NCBI GenBank assembly: GCA_026075535.2
Contig: AP026538.1
Coordinates: 9,176,001-9,240,000, forward strand
Direction of reading: 5' to 3'
DNA: 64,000 nucleotides
From: Tricholoma matsutake
Taxonomy: Eukaryota; Basidiomycota; Agaricomycetes; Agaricales; Tricholomataceae
This document shows positions 43,152 through 55,004 of the stretch, in pieces. Under the pieces are notes generated by a model. It was not told where the DNA came from, did no database searches, and saw nothing but the letters and a program-made list of their open reading frames with translations. Each line of letters opens with the position of its first letter. Position 1 is the stretch's first letter. Made by a program: the position numbers and the translations under genes.

Positions 43152-45734
43152 TCAGAGTTTTCTCTTCTTCGCCACCCTAGGAAAAAAAATATTAGTATAA
43201 GGTATGATGCGGTGAAAAAGTGATGTTACCTAGAATCGCTAGAGGCCAAGCGCTTCGCTGGCATCAAAACCATAGCAGCATCTTCACAACATAAAGTCAC
43301 ATCGTTGACTGCCCGTGTCCATAAGTCGCTGTCGCCACTGGCCGGTTGCCAGCACTTCAGGCCAATTAATACTGTGAGTAAGCCATTGGGGCCGCGCTTG
43401 TGCAACAATCGGACATTGTGATTTGATGGGCATTTGGGATTGAGCGGGACAGGTAGAGTACCTTGCATGCGTGATTTCCTCCATGCCAGTTGCAAAGTGT
43501 TCCACCAGGTCAACCACTCCAATCCAAATGCAGCGGTATCAGATATTTCTGGGGGATGGGAGTACCGTCTGGTGAGCAGCCACTGAGAAAGGATTTTAGG
43601 CCAATGTTTAGATTCAGGAATCCTGGACTGGGAAGGATGAATTAACATGGGAGGAATATACTTCATGACAATACTACTCACTGATGTGATCTCATCTGGA
43701 GAGGCAGTCCCTTCAAATGCGAACCAGGCTGCCACACAACGATCCCAAGCGGGTCCAGCGGCCTTATCTGTAAAAAACTCGTATGCAAGTTGCAACCACT
43801 CTGGGGTTTTGCGTGATATATCTGTGAGAGGGACTACCTCCTTTGTTGCAGGTGCCTTGCACAGCCGCTGACCCCTTCCAGTTTTGCTTGCAGTGACCTC
43901 TGTCAGAGGTGCGGTTGCCTTTGTAGATCATTTCCTTGGACCAGTGACGGCGTTTGAAACGGCGGCACCAGGTGATCATGTCCCAGTACTAGTGGAAGAA
44001 TGAGCAATGGGTAAAGGTGCCGAGGATGAAATTTGAGTAGCAGTTGACACGCCATCTGGAAGGGCAGCTAAAGGGGAAATCGAATAAGATGTAGCAGCAG
44101 AACATTGGTTGAATGAAGGGGGCAGTGCAATAGGTGAATGTACGAAGGATAAGACTGGATTATCAAACGGTGTGCCACCCAGAATGGCGGCTACAGGGGA
44201 GGAAGGGTTTAGAGAGGAGCTTGAGGGAAGCGTCAAAGCTGAGCACACATCGTGGGGTTCAGTTGCATCTTCTCGGGTATGCGGATACAACAAGGACAGT
44301 GCTTCAGTTGGAAAATGAAGTGCTTCAGTGATAGAGGGGTGCGTTCCCACACAGGTGTGTATGGATGATGTTCCATCCACAGGATTAAACATGCTCTGCA
44401 AGAGGGGATCAATGAAATCATCTGCATGCGGATCCAGTGAAGGAGCAGACAAAGTATAGGGAAGAACGAAGTCTTCTGGCAAGGACAGGAGTGTGGAACT
44501 GGAGGATGTGCCGACATCAGCCTGAGGTGCTGGTATGATGGAATGTTGTGAATGAGGAGGGTCGGAGAGAGATTCTGTGTCGACGGTGCTCAAGAGCACA
44601 GCCATGTCAGCCATTGTCATTGGCAAATCATCTGAGTTGCTCAATTTGAGGGTGATTGCACGGCTCACACAGATATTTGATGCTGGTGTTACATATTCAA
44701 GCCCAAATCCAATACAAATCAAGGAAGGACTCACAAAAGACCTGTTTGACGAACGCAGCAAATGGTTTCAAGAAGCTAGCATGGAAAGACAGATGGGCTG
44801 TTCCAAAAGAAAGGCCAGCGTTGGTTTTTCCACAGTCATATCTATAAAAGGCAGATAAGTTCACATGCGACACATCGGCGATTGTGACAATTGAATTACA
44901 TACCCAAGGGTTCTAATCTTACCCCCATTGATTGGTTCCGGGCCTCCTGCCAGAATGGTGAATACCCACCCAGTTTGAAGCGCCAGTTCTTCAAAGAAAG
45001 GTCTAACACATTTGGTAGACTTGCGATGGCCCTGTAAGTATTCACATGTCAGTTTCACAACTTGTAATAAGGTCATTTATAATCTTGTACGTACTCAGCA
45101 TAACTTTCAGGGGTGCGGTCTTTTTCTGATTCAAGCTCATCTGTTTTTTTTACACCCTTAAAGGCTTCCATTTCAGCATATATCTTCTCTTCCAACTCTG
45201 TGGGTTCGGCTTCAAAGGCTTTGGCAGTAAGTCGTTTGATGGTACTAAGGACTTCCTTCTGAGTAAGCCCCTTATCCTTGATTTCAGCCTGGACCTTATG
45301 GCACACACGCTCATCGTAATATTGACGGGAATAAATTTTGAGGCATTGGGGTCGACGATGCTGCTTCATTTGGATTTGGAATGGTTTGCACGATGGACGT
45401 GTATTACGCAACTTCTTCTTAATGTTATTATTATTGAACCAGTCCTTGAGGCGCTGATAAAGTTTAATGACGAATATGCTTGGTTGACAGGTGCACTTAC
45501 CTTTTTCTGATGAGAAATGATTTCTCCTTCTGCCTGCTGATAAGCATCTAATTGTTCCTTGTCAACAGGAAGTGGAATATTTGGATCACTTGCTGGCCAT
45601 CGAGAGAACCAATCGCGGTGCAGAGAAGGCCAGAATGGTGCTAGCTTTTTCGCTTTCTGCTTTTCCAGAAATTCATGGAGCTGGCTTTGCAGAAACGTGA
45701 GTTGTTCCTCACTTGCCCAGAAATGCGGCGCCAT
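43152..45734 (-). pseudogene. Six-exon Agaricomycete-specific gene (FWASEEQL family), two TGA stops
   Basis: Exons on the reverse strand: 45734-45501, 45453-45091, 45031-44904, 44841-44735, 44682-43230 and 43176-43152. Introns are 46-63 bp with GT donors and AG acceptors. The summed frame is 770 codons. The N-terminus MAPHFWASEEQLTFLQSQLHEFLE..WFSRWP and DWFNNN resemble a DNA-binding-like domain found in many unnamed mushroom proteins. The middle is Ser/Pro/Thr-rich. A C-terminal block reads WLQLAYEFFTDKAAGPAWDRCVAAWFAFEG, WLTWWNTLQLAWR. The last exon adds VAKKRKL, a likely nuclear signal. TGA at 43976-43978 and 43928-43930 in the linker fit Arg CGA. Otherwise it is well preserved, so a recent pseudogene is inferred. 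The function is unknown. Confidence 0.7.
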
Positions 45735-45976
45735 TATCTGACTGTCATTAGAACTTGCTTTGAATAATTGTTTCCGAGAATGTACCTTGAATTTGATCAC
45801 CGATAAACAATAACCCAATCACGAGGTAAGTTGTGCCATGATTGATCTTCAACTTGTGGCATGGTAACGACTGTACAGTTCTTCAGTATATAGTATACAC
45901 TCACAAGCCACACACTCTGGTAACTCAACCACATCATTGATCACTGCTCGGTTGCATTTGCACTAAAATTCTCCAC

Positions 45977-46513
45977 ATGGTTTACTCCACTCAGCAAGAT
46001 GCCACTAATTCCCCTGAGGCCCAACAGCTGATATTGCGGCTGCACAAATTGGGTGTCAAGGTCGTCGCAGGAAGTAAGCCTAATTCAATTTTCTCACATG
46101 GTAATATGCTTAGCCTTGCACATCAGCCCTTCATCCTCCTTTGAGCCCCGGCGGCTCTGGCACTACAGCCGGGCTTATCAGCGCCACTGCCACCAATGAG
46201 GACAGCACAATAATGTTCACCTGTGGCAGTTGCACTCAGTACAATATGGTGAGCTTGGCAAAAGACACTTATTATGTGGTCACCACCGGCACCAGCGTGG
46301 GTGTTTTTTGGGATTCCGTGAGTTCCTTTACTATATCCACTGTGTATCCCCACAACGGATGGCTCATGAGCTTATTATCTCCAGGCACTTGCCGATTCTT
46401 TTGTCACAGGCGTGAAGTGCTCTGTCCAAAAGAAGTACAGCCTGGAGTCGGCACTTGGTGCCCTTCACTCTGCGTTGAGCCTCAAAACCATCAAGTTGCT
46501 GCAGAAGGATTGA
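45977..46513 (+). CDS. Small protein with RNase H1 N-terminal-like (Cauli_VI) domain
   Basis: Three exons (45977-46073, 46127-46317, 46385-46513) have introns of 53 and 67 bp (GTAAGC..CAG, GTGAGT..CAG). The product is 138 residues. The C-terminal half reads YYVVTTGTSVGVFWDSALADSFVTGVKCSVQKKYSLESALGALHSAL (shown here in parts: YYVVTTGTSVGVFWDS, then ALADSFVTGVKCSVQKKYS). That fits the hybrid-binding fold at the N-terminus of RNase H1: an aromatic YYVV start, GVF and W, then a V.G..C...K.Y turn. There is no catalytic RNase H part. The N-terminal half is a short helix (SPEAQQLILRLHKLGVKV) plus a Gly/Thr linker. It has no stops and stands beside the FWASEEQL-type gene, head to head with it. Binding to RNA-DNA hybrids is inferred from fold only. 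Confidence 0.68.
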
Positions 46514-46634
46514 GGGGTCCATGTTGGCGTTGTATGTAAAATTGCTGCTTCCTCCATGCTAGACAGATGTCCATGTATTGCTCCTGTGTATTGCTGTCGA
46601 TATATCTTGTTTTGACGTCCAGAACGTGTGTGTA

Positions 46635-47022
46635 TTAAGTCTCGACTACTTGAAACATCAACTGTTTTGTGGCATGCAATGTAGTTAAACCTTCAGGGTC
46701 AACAGTCGCCAAGCATAACACCTCCTCAGTCCATCATGTGACCTCACGCACCCTGTTAGATAACTGGTGCGCTTCACTCCATTCCGAACCCACCCCTGCC
46801 AATTGTAAGATCTCGTGCTCATACCGTTGAATAGAATCTTGGAATTTTGATAGAGTAAGCACTGCATCGTGAATATCCTTGTTGCTGGAGGATGTGCAGT
46901 AAGCTGACAAGAGGGCATCCACGTATTGCATAGGGTGGGCATCAACAAGTGTGTTGAACTTTAGGGAAAGTCGTGCGACTCTCTTGTGCCAATAGGCAAG
47001 ATGTCTATCATAGCCATTTATA
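46635..47022 (-). pseudogene. Fragment of an unnamed conserved protein
   Basis: The reverse-strand frame reads HLAYWHKRVARLSLKFNTL, VDAHPMQYVDALLSAYC, DAVLTLSKFQDSIQRYEHEIL, GSEWSEAHQLSNRVREVT, then TGA (46734-46736, probably CGA), WTEEVLCLATVDPEG and a terminal TAA at 46635-46637. It is helical, rich in Leu and Ala, and protein-like. Upstream exons were not identified. Confidence 0.5.
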
Positions 47023-47867
47023 TCTATATAACATTGCTACAAAGAAATTTGAACGTGTACTGCTGCTCTGGCAAAAGTTCATGGTTCTCGGATGTCAGTG
47101 CAGATGCATTCTCATTCTCACAAATCACTCTAGAATAGGGTTACTAGGATCAGATGAATGTGTTCTAGACATTGATAAACTGACTTACCTGTTCATACTA
47201 TCGCCGTATTTTGATCGCCATCTATCCTGAAGTTCAGCTTTGTTCCTATGTAATCTAAGTTTCATGCTCATTAGAAGGACAGACCATACCTCTGATAGTG
47301 TCTATGGCTTTTGGCTCTATTAGCAGCATGCTGTTGCTCAGAAGTGTGGTACAGATGAGGGTGCCCCATGAAGGTTACAGGTATGTGACTAGAGAGTTTA
47401 GACCACTTTATGGCCTTTAACAGCTTTGTCTGACTTTTACTCAAGAAATGGGTATTACTTGTTTCACCCTTGGTAAAATATCTTACCAGTAATCAGACAT
47501 CTTCAAATCTGAATTTTATTTGATCAGTGAACCTGTTGACACCTCAGGAATTGGAATATGTTCGTGTCTCGACAACACTCGGAAGTTCGGAGCGGAGATT
47601 TCATTGACCCAAAAAGTCAACCTACTGGCTAAGACTGATCGTGCGCAACTGTTACATGGTACTGTACAGTAGGTTCTTTGATCCATCCATGTCCCCTGTT
47701 CAACTCTTGAATTTTTCACTCATCTCTTTGAAAAAAGCTCTAATCGCAACTTAGCTCTTCCGCAAAATTAAGATAACTTTTACTCCAGTAAGTAATAATG
47801 CTCAGCTGTTATAATATCACCATGATCGATCAGATCTATCCAGATGCCCTGAATTGTCGGAGTCGTT
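47023..47867. other. Intergenic interval
   Basis: No gene, repeat or transposon end was recognised in this A/T-rich stretch. Confidence 0.4.
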
Positions 47868-48197
47868 CAATTAGGCAAAACAGCCTTTCTCAAAAGCCTC
47901 ATGCCATACTACATTCAGGCAAAAGAACAGGACAAGCTCGATCCTTTTTTCAACAAGCTTATCATTGTCTGGTTTGATCGCTATCCTATCAATGAGTTCT
48001 GTGACCCTTTCTTTCATGATGATCCCGACTACCACGAGTAGGCGACGGTGCACACAAAAGCAGTAAGTTTCACTAGCATTTCACATTGAAATGTTGGTTT
48101 ACATTTTATCTGTGTATAGGATCTTAGGAAACAGCTTATGAACCTGGCTCGATGGAGTACCCTTCAGGTTCCTGAATCATCAAACTGGGAGGATGAG
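47868..48197 (+). pseudogene. Fragment of a FWASEEQL-family gene
   Basis: Two exon-like pieces (to 48062 and 48120-48197) are joined by a 57-bp GTAAGT..TAG intron. The translation FLKSLMPYYIQAKEQDKLDPFFNKLIIVWFDRYP parallels FLQSQLHEFLEKQKAKKLAPFWPSLHRDWFSRWP of the gene at 43152-45734. Then LRKQLMNLARWSTLQVPESSNWEDE matches the start of its second block in position. TAG at 48039-48041 (likely TGG) interrupts it. It is an N-terminal remnant of a paralogue on the opposite strand. Confidence 0.55.
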
Positions 48198-48814
48198 GTA
48201 ACTGTAGAAAAGATGGGATGTACCATGATGGTGGGTAGGTCATAACTCTCCAAATTCTCCTGAGCTGTCTACTTACATTGACGCCCAAGGAACCTCAAGT
48301 CCCACAACTAAATCTGGGTGATGAAGAACACTCACGCGCAAGTGAGAGTCTTATTGCATATGTAGAAGGTCAGGATGCTGGAACGCCATGTGGTGTTCCA
48401 CACATATATGATTTCTGTCCTTGTACTATTTCTGTCCTCGTACCTTGAATTCTACAGTAATTGTGTCTATGTAACTAAAAATCAGAGATGCATAGCCTGC
48501 GCATATCATGATGCGTAGTCAGGTGACATTGTTGATCAATCAATCTGAAAGCTGTGCTTCATGTTTTCATCATCCTTCGTCAACTCTTTGTGCTGGGTAC
48601 TCATCATTTCGCCCATGGATCTGTGGTCTCTCTGTGGAGGTTCTCATTGGTCAAAGCCATTTCTTATCTGGATCCGCACTTCCTGTTGGGCACATCCTCA
48701 TCGAAGTTTCGGTGTGGAATATCAAGGCATATTCACTAGTCTTGAACCATGGCCAAGCCATATTTGAGAGGCCTGTAAGGTGTCTAATCATCTCAATTTA
48801 CCCCTGTCTAACTC
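48198..48814. other. Upstream region of KDZ transposase 2
   Basis: No convincing gene was found. The open frames are short and overlapping. It may hold the promoter and left end of the KDZ transposon; no terminal repeat was identified. Confidence 0.35.
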
Positions 48815-51800
48815 ATGCCTCCTAAGCGCCACCGCCAGATAACCAAGTACATCGATAGCGATGATGAATGCCCCTCATCTCCTTCTCCTGCTCATGTTGT
48901 ACAATCTCATACACATATCCAACCTTCTTCACATGGCCTCTCTACTACCAGCACCTATTACGAAATGCCAGCATCACCTCAGAAGCGACCTACTCGCGTG
49001 GCTCATGAACCCATCCTCTGGAGAGATGATGAACTGATGTCTCAGGGGAATGAAATTTTGATACATAGTGATGATGACGACGACGACGATGTGGACTGCG
49101 CTGAGAGGATGCTGGAGCCTGGATATGTCAGCACTGCGCATGACAAGCGAGTTAAATGCAAACGGACATTTCTGGGGGTAAGGTGTTCTATTCCTCTTCT
49201 TTGCAGGAATTAATACATAGTAGGATAACCCTCTCCTTGCGTGGATCCCTGAGATCGATGTATTCGTTCAAGAGCTTCTCCGATACGAAGGATGCAGCAA
49301 CCCGAATGAGCCTTGTCCCTCATGTTTCGAACATCAAGGGTACATCCGATGTATTGATTGCTGCAATGCCAGAACCTTTTGTCATACCTGCATCATTGGC
49401 AACCATCTTCCATCTCCATTCCATCGAGTCCAGGTACATTTGGTTTTGGGTTTTGATCGCACTGTGCTCACAGTGTTTCCATAGGAATGGAACGGGTCAT
49501 TTTTCAAGGCGACAACTCTGAAGACGCTTGGCCTCCAAATTCAACTTGGACATGCACTAGGAACCCGATGTACGAATCCTGCCCTCACTACGAAGAATGA
49601 TTTTGTTGTTATCAATATCAATGCCATCCATTCCGTCTCACTGGCTTTCTGTAACTGCAAGCGTGCACAGCAACAATATGTCCAGTTACTCTGCGCTGGG
49701 TTGTATCCAGCTACAGTATTGGATCCAAAGACCGCAGCTACTTTCCATGTTCTAAAACATTTCCAAATGCTCAGTTTCATGTCGAAAGTCTCAGCATTCG
49801 AATTTTACTACTCTATTGCACAACAAACTGATAACACAGGGTGTAACCCGCCTCCTGTTCGTACATTCAAATTCCTGATGCTTCACCCACTAATGATTGA
49901 TACAGGATCGCTATTACCCATTCTTGAGAATGGTCAGGGAATGGCAGCACATCCGGCTTCTCAAATGTATGGGTCTGGTCATGATCTGTCAGGTGTCAAG
50001 GGTACAAAGGAGGGAGAGTGTGCCGTGATTTTCCCTGCCTGTCCGCAGCCCGGAAAAAACCTACCAACGGGCTGGAAGACTGCCCCCGAAAATCAACAGT
50101 AAGTTACTGTTTATTGTTTATCGCTCAATTACTTACAATCATGCAGGTGGCTGTACATGCTTTTCCTGGGGATTGACGCCAACTTCCACCTCAAACGTTT
50201 GAACGTCTCTACTCAGCAACGTGATCCTGGACTCAACCATGGGTTCACGTATGTCATTGAAGACATCAAATTCAAGCAATATTTGAGGGACTACAGCGAC
50301 AAGATTCCTGATGATGTGAGCACCTGTAACAATCATGACGCATTGAAGTCAGCCAGCATGCGGGGAGGTAAAGGTACTGCTGCTAGTGGGGTTGGGGCTA
50401 TTGACTGCATTCGACACGACATGAAGCATCCTGTGTCTGTTGGAGATTTGCAGAAAGGCGAGCGGTACGTATTCTTTTCCTGATCATAGAGCAGCTTTTT
50501 TGACGTTTAAGAATGGGTAGATACATCAACATGGATTATTTCTTCCTGTCCACCCTACAGCATAATCCTCCAGATCATGTTCTTGTCTTGTACGATATCT
50601 CGTGTCAGTGGGCTCATAATTTCATCAAGAGACTTCTGGTGTACCCAATCTTACTCGCCACGATTTTCTGGACTCTCCTCATCACCTACATCGTTCCAAA
50701 GTTTCATCTTGCTGCACACAGGCTTCTATGCCAGGCATCCTTTTCCCTCAACTTTACCCCCCATGTTGGACAAACTGATGGAGAGGCACCTGAATGGGGA
50801 TGGGCATCCACTAATGCTGTAGCTAACAGCACCAAGGAAATAGGTCCAGGATCTCGGCGTGACACCTTGGACGATCATTTTGGCGACTACAATTGGCGGA
50901 AAGTGTCATCAATGGGTAAAGTTAACTTTATTTGCATGCGCTAGAGGTTACTGATATCGATAATCTTTTTTAGCAGTTACCTTCTTGGGTAAGGTCAAGG
51001 AAGCTGTCCCTGCACAGGATGAACATGTTTTGGCATTTGAAGAATTTAACGCAGCATTACCTGTGGAGAGCACGAAGGAGTGGACTCCCTGTGTTGAGGC
51101 ATGGGAACGGGATAGCAAAAAGCCTAACCCATTCTATACCGAGCTCACTAGTCAGTTATTTATACTTATTCCCTATTGTCACTTACTCCGGTACACAGCT
51201 ATCTCTGAGCATAAAGTATGGCTTCAGCTGGCGGAGGAGGATAAAGCAGAGCTCGAAAGTGGCAGATCCGTTGTTATTCACAACAATGTGATGCCAAGCA
51301 TGCTTGTAATGCAAGGCATTGAACTGGAATCCCAACAGTCAGTGATGTGCTGTACGATCTGCTATGTATTTTGACGTGTACCTTTCATCCAGGTGTCGGC
51401 TTTGCTATGACTGTAGTCAATTGGGTCCACACTCGACCAACCTTCAACACGCCAAGATTATTGAGCAAAAGAATGTTCTGCATCAGCGAATTGATGTGTG
51501 GTGCGAGATACAGGTGCTCTACATGCCTGGCATTGTGGCTGTGCATGCAAAGGAAGATGAGGAAGGAGGCGGAGAACCGGTTGAATCACAGGACATCAAA
51601 CTCATGCTCCCATCGCAGGTGGTCTCGACTTGTAGGGACCGACATCTGCTTAAATATGAGTGGCAGCTGCGCTACTCCCAGGTGCTGGATTTTCTGGCCG
51701 ACATTCAATGCCTGCTGCTTCTCTCGTCTCAGCTTTACAAGTCGAAAGATCTCCACGCCCGTGGCCAAAGGATGGTCACACGCAGTCTTTTGTTAATCTT

Positions 51801-52406
51801 GGGTGTCAATGAGCAACTCAAGATAAGTGTTGGGGGGTATCACTGAGCTAGGGCGGCGCTTACACAGCTGGCATCCCCACTTTTGGAGACAACATGGGAG
51901 GAGACTCTGCATCCTCTCCTCGAGGATGATGTCCATATCATGACAGCGGCGCAGGCAGAAGGAGTGAGTGAGGGTCGATGGACAATGTCGTGGATCTGGA
52001 GAACTGCAGGGGTTGGGGATAGCAGCGTGGGAATGCAAGAAGGTATGTATGGTCATTCTTGTGTGTTTGATATGTTTATTGATTGAGCTGTTTAGCACTT
52101 CGGTTGGAGTGGTGCAAAACTCGTGCAAGGGCCCATCGCTGGCAGGAGGAATGTCTGTTATTGGAGGAAGAGATGCGACGGGTGCAGGAGTCATTCCTGT
52201 GGGAGATCAACATGTGGAAGAGCAGGGCTTCTGACGTGCGGAGCTGCGCAGACGGTAACCAGGATGGGCAAGCTGCGTATGCTCTTTGCCAGGCGAATGT
52301 CCACGAGTTGATGCTTGCACATTGTAGGGATGTGTGGGTTGAGGCTTATGGACTTCTACATAGGGATGTGGATGCTCAACAGGATCCCCCACCGCAGGGA
52401 GATTAA
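48815..52406 (+). pseudogene. CxC2-domain KDZ transposase 2, nearly intact
   Basis: Nine exons: 48815-49177, 49224-49433, 49485-50098, 50147-50464, 50521-50915, 50974-51150, 51199-51337, 51393-52042 and 52096-52406. Introns are 46-58 bp. The sum is 1059 codons in frame. The start MPPKRHRQITKYIDSDDE is usual for the family. The CxC2 zinc cluster is CPSC..CIDCCNARTFCHTCI (about 49310-49410). The KDZ core has FLGIDANFHLKR (first Asp, about 50165), LVLYDISCQWAHN (about 50590), PKFHLAAH and QTDGEAPEWGW (Glu, about 50772). A helical C-terminus ends ALRLEWCKTRARAHRWQEE..LLLEEEM. The only break is TGA at 51844-51846 (YH.ARAAL), most simply CGA. The protein would cut and paste the surrounding KDZ transposon. 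Confidence 0.82.
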
Positions 52407-53465
52407 AATATATGTTTTTTTTTCTTCTAGAAACCAGAAAGAAAGTAATGAAACATGTGGAAGTAAAAGATATATCTGAGGGTCAACGAAGTTTCACCAT
52501 ATTACATGTAAATATAATATATATTCCAGGAAGTGAAAATAATATCAGGAAACATTGGAAAGTGGAAGACATCTGAGAGGAATCAAACATAAGGATCACG
52601 AAGCGAAGACAATTGGAAACATCGTGAGGCTGTCAAACCGACAATCAGGTGGAATATAGAAAAAATAGAAGTCCCATCAATCTCGCATCAATCAACAATG
52701 AAGCACGGTTCGAGAACAGATCTGAATGTGAGATAAAACCTATAATTACCCCAACGGCGGCCCTGGGCGGGCAGACAAATGGCGGGACGATGACCAGCAG
52801 CCTGCTGGTAGTCATGTGGGATGTCAACCTGAGGCACACAACTACAGGTGTTCTGATACATCAATCTGTCCTCTAATGACAGCTGTGCATGTACCACCTA
52901 TATACGGTAAGGACAGGTGGTTATATATCATCCTGCCAGGTTCTGGTGACTGTAGATGACATAGTTGATAAGTTTCAATGAGCAATGACTGGGAATTGCA
53001 AGTTGTTGAGTGACCCTTTTTCTTGATCTCTTTAGTTCTTTTGAATTGTGAAAAGTGAAAAGTGCAAGTATAAGTACTAGTAACTTTATCTTACAGTAAT
53101 ATTAGTACTAAACTAGATTATATTTAGGCACCATTGAAAGCTGAGCACCAGGGACCAGATGCCTGTCGGGTGCCAATTCAATAGCACTTGAACTATCGTT
53201 TTCAAAATCATGGTGGAGGTTGGTAAGGAGACTAGGTGGCAACAACTGTTTGGACATGTTGAAAAATGCGAGAAACAATAATAATTGTCAGGTGGAGAGA
53301 CGATGCAAGCAAGGTAAAAACCAGAAGCTCGCCATTTGACATTGTGCAGTAATTCAAGTTGGAATACCGAATATCAGTATACATTAGCGTTTCAAACGAG
53401 TTCTACATTCATTTCATTGATCGATTCTACGATTATGATTGTCCCTGTATATAAATAACCGCAGC
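52407..53465. other. Intergenic interval
   Basis: No gene was recognised. It probably contains the right end of the KDZ transposon and the 3' flank of SDR gene 1. Confidence 0.4.
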
Positions 53466-54840
53466 CTAGGCCCAACTCTTCTCAAGCTCCAGCAGAACAT
53501 CAACTGCGTCGTCGATGACCTGCTTCGGTTCTATGAACTTGCCAAACTTCAGATCAGCAATTGTGTTGGATGTATCAAGGACCGATGCAGGGGCCGGCAG
53601 CGCAGGATATTCAGAGGAAGGAGGGATCTTCAGCTGCGGGTGGGTAACCTTGAGATGGTCAACAGCCTCTCTCCAGCTGAGGTTGCCAGCGTTTACGAGG
53701 TAGCGCCTCTCAAGGACCCCGGGGGCAGGGGGGAGACCTAGAGCGAGGACATGTGCTTTGGCAACGTCACGAACGTCGACGATGTATGGAGGAATCGGGG
53801 AAACGGGACCGTGTACCATGTCGCGGATCAGGTAATTTGTGCCGAGACTTCCTCTGGTGATGGGGCGGGGGAAAGTCTCTGCATAAGGACCGAAAATGAA
53901 ACCGGGAAGAACTGCCAAGGTTTTGAATAATTGCTCGGAAACGCTAAGACGAAGCAACTTACTGGTGGTGACATCGAGCTGGGGATGACCCTGCACAAAT
54001 TCCCATAGTGCCCGCTCTGCCAAGAGTTTGGAAGCGAAGTAGACATACAGCGGATCCCGCGAGGGTTCCTTCGCTTCCTCCGGAGTAACATGGCCCCAAT
54101 CTGTTCGGTAGAAATTAGAATCGTGATAGCACAGTTATTCAGAGATTCCCAACCTTTCGAAGTGATTGTCTTGCCAGCAAAGGAAAGATAAAGATCAGCT
54201 ATCCAGATGTCAGACTACAGAAGTTTGTAATGCTTAAACGCAGACTTACAGTTCATCACGTTGCCGAAGGTACTTGTGATCACAAGCTTCGAAATCCCGG
54301 CCTTGACGGCTTCACGGAGGATGTGAAGTGTTCCCTCCTTCGCAGTCTGTTCATGATGTGAGACGGCGAAACCGAAGAGAATGACAAAGTGAACTCACGT
54401 CTAGGGTATGCTGGACGCTTGCCTTTCCAGGAAGAGGGGAGGCGACATGAACAATAGCAGTGACACCTACAAATGATCATTTAGAAACAACGATGTCGGA
54501 ACACGAGAATCACATACCTTTGAGTACTTCGGTGAGATCGCTATCGATAAGGTCGTCGACTTGCACGAACTCCAGTCCAGGACGCTTAATTGTCTCGTTG
54601 AGCGTCTTGGCTTTTGCTCCACGCGTAGTGCTAATTTACAACCGCTCATTAGCCACACTGCCGCCTCGGTATGCATAACAGAAACTGACCCTCGAACTCG
54701 GTATCCCGCAGCCAGAAGTTGGTCTGCGACATGGCCTGCCACGAAACCGGTAACACCGGTAAGCTGAGGAGCATCGTAAGTGTGAATGAGTCTTGGTGCT
54801 ACTCAAGAAGATTGCGCACCAAGATAAGTCCCTTGGACAT
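53466..54840 (-). CDS. NAD(P)-dependent extended SDR reductase, gene 1
   Basis: Eight exons (54840-54820, 54763-54690, 54630-54518, 54466-54399, 54346-54250, 54198-54154, 54100-53963, 53911-53466) give 333 residues. The Rossmann start is LTGVTGFVAGHVADQLLAAGYRVRG, with ARG-type residues for NADP nearby (TTRGAKAK). VHVASP, the catalytic pair YFASK (YxxxK) with TSTFG before it, and FGPY..PRP and YIVDVRDVA complete the pattern of the dihydroflavonol-4-reductase / cinnamoyl-CoA reductase / Gre2-like group. It likely reduces an aldehyde or ketone in the cytosol; the substrate is unknown. There are no stops, and CGA codons are kept. Its paralogue lies 1.5 kb upstream in the same orientation. Confidence 0.9.
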
Positions 54841-54917
54841 TCTCTAGATAAGATGATGTAGTTGCTGTGAATTGCTGGGTAGGTGGTGTTTTATGCAATC
54901 TTCATGGGGTGAGGGCT

Positions 54918-55004
54918 TAGCTTATATACCTATCGATACAGCACCCTCCTGATCCGAGGTCTACGATAATCTGGTCTACGATAATCTGGTCTACGATAAT
55001 CTGG
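54918..55004 (-). promoter_or_regulatory. Promoter of SDR gene 1: TATA box and 3 x 15-bp repeat
   Basis: On the reverse strand GGTATATAAGC lies about 85 bp before the ATG. Further upstream three perfect tandem copies of TCTACGATAATCTGG (written on the + strand) occupy 54960-55004. The tandem units could be an operator for a transcription factor. The TATA context ATAGGTATATA is shared with gene 2. Confidence 0.6.

Noticed and set aside
2216..52406. TGA read as an amino acid (stop-codon recoding)
   Set aside because: CGA codons remain elsewhere in the same elements, frameshifts and catalytic losses accompany the TGA codons, and the SDR genes and the 138-residue gene are free of internal TGA. 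Mutation is the simpler cause.
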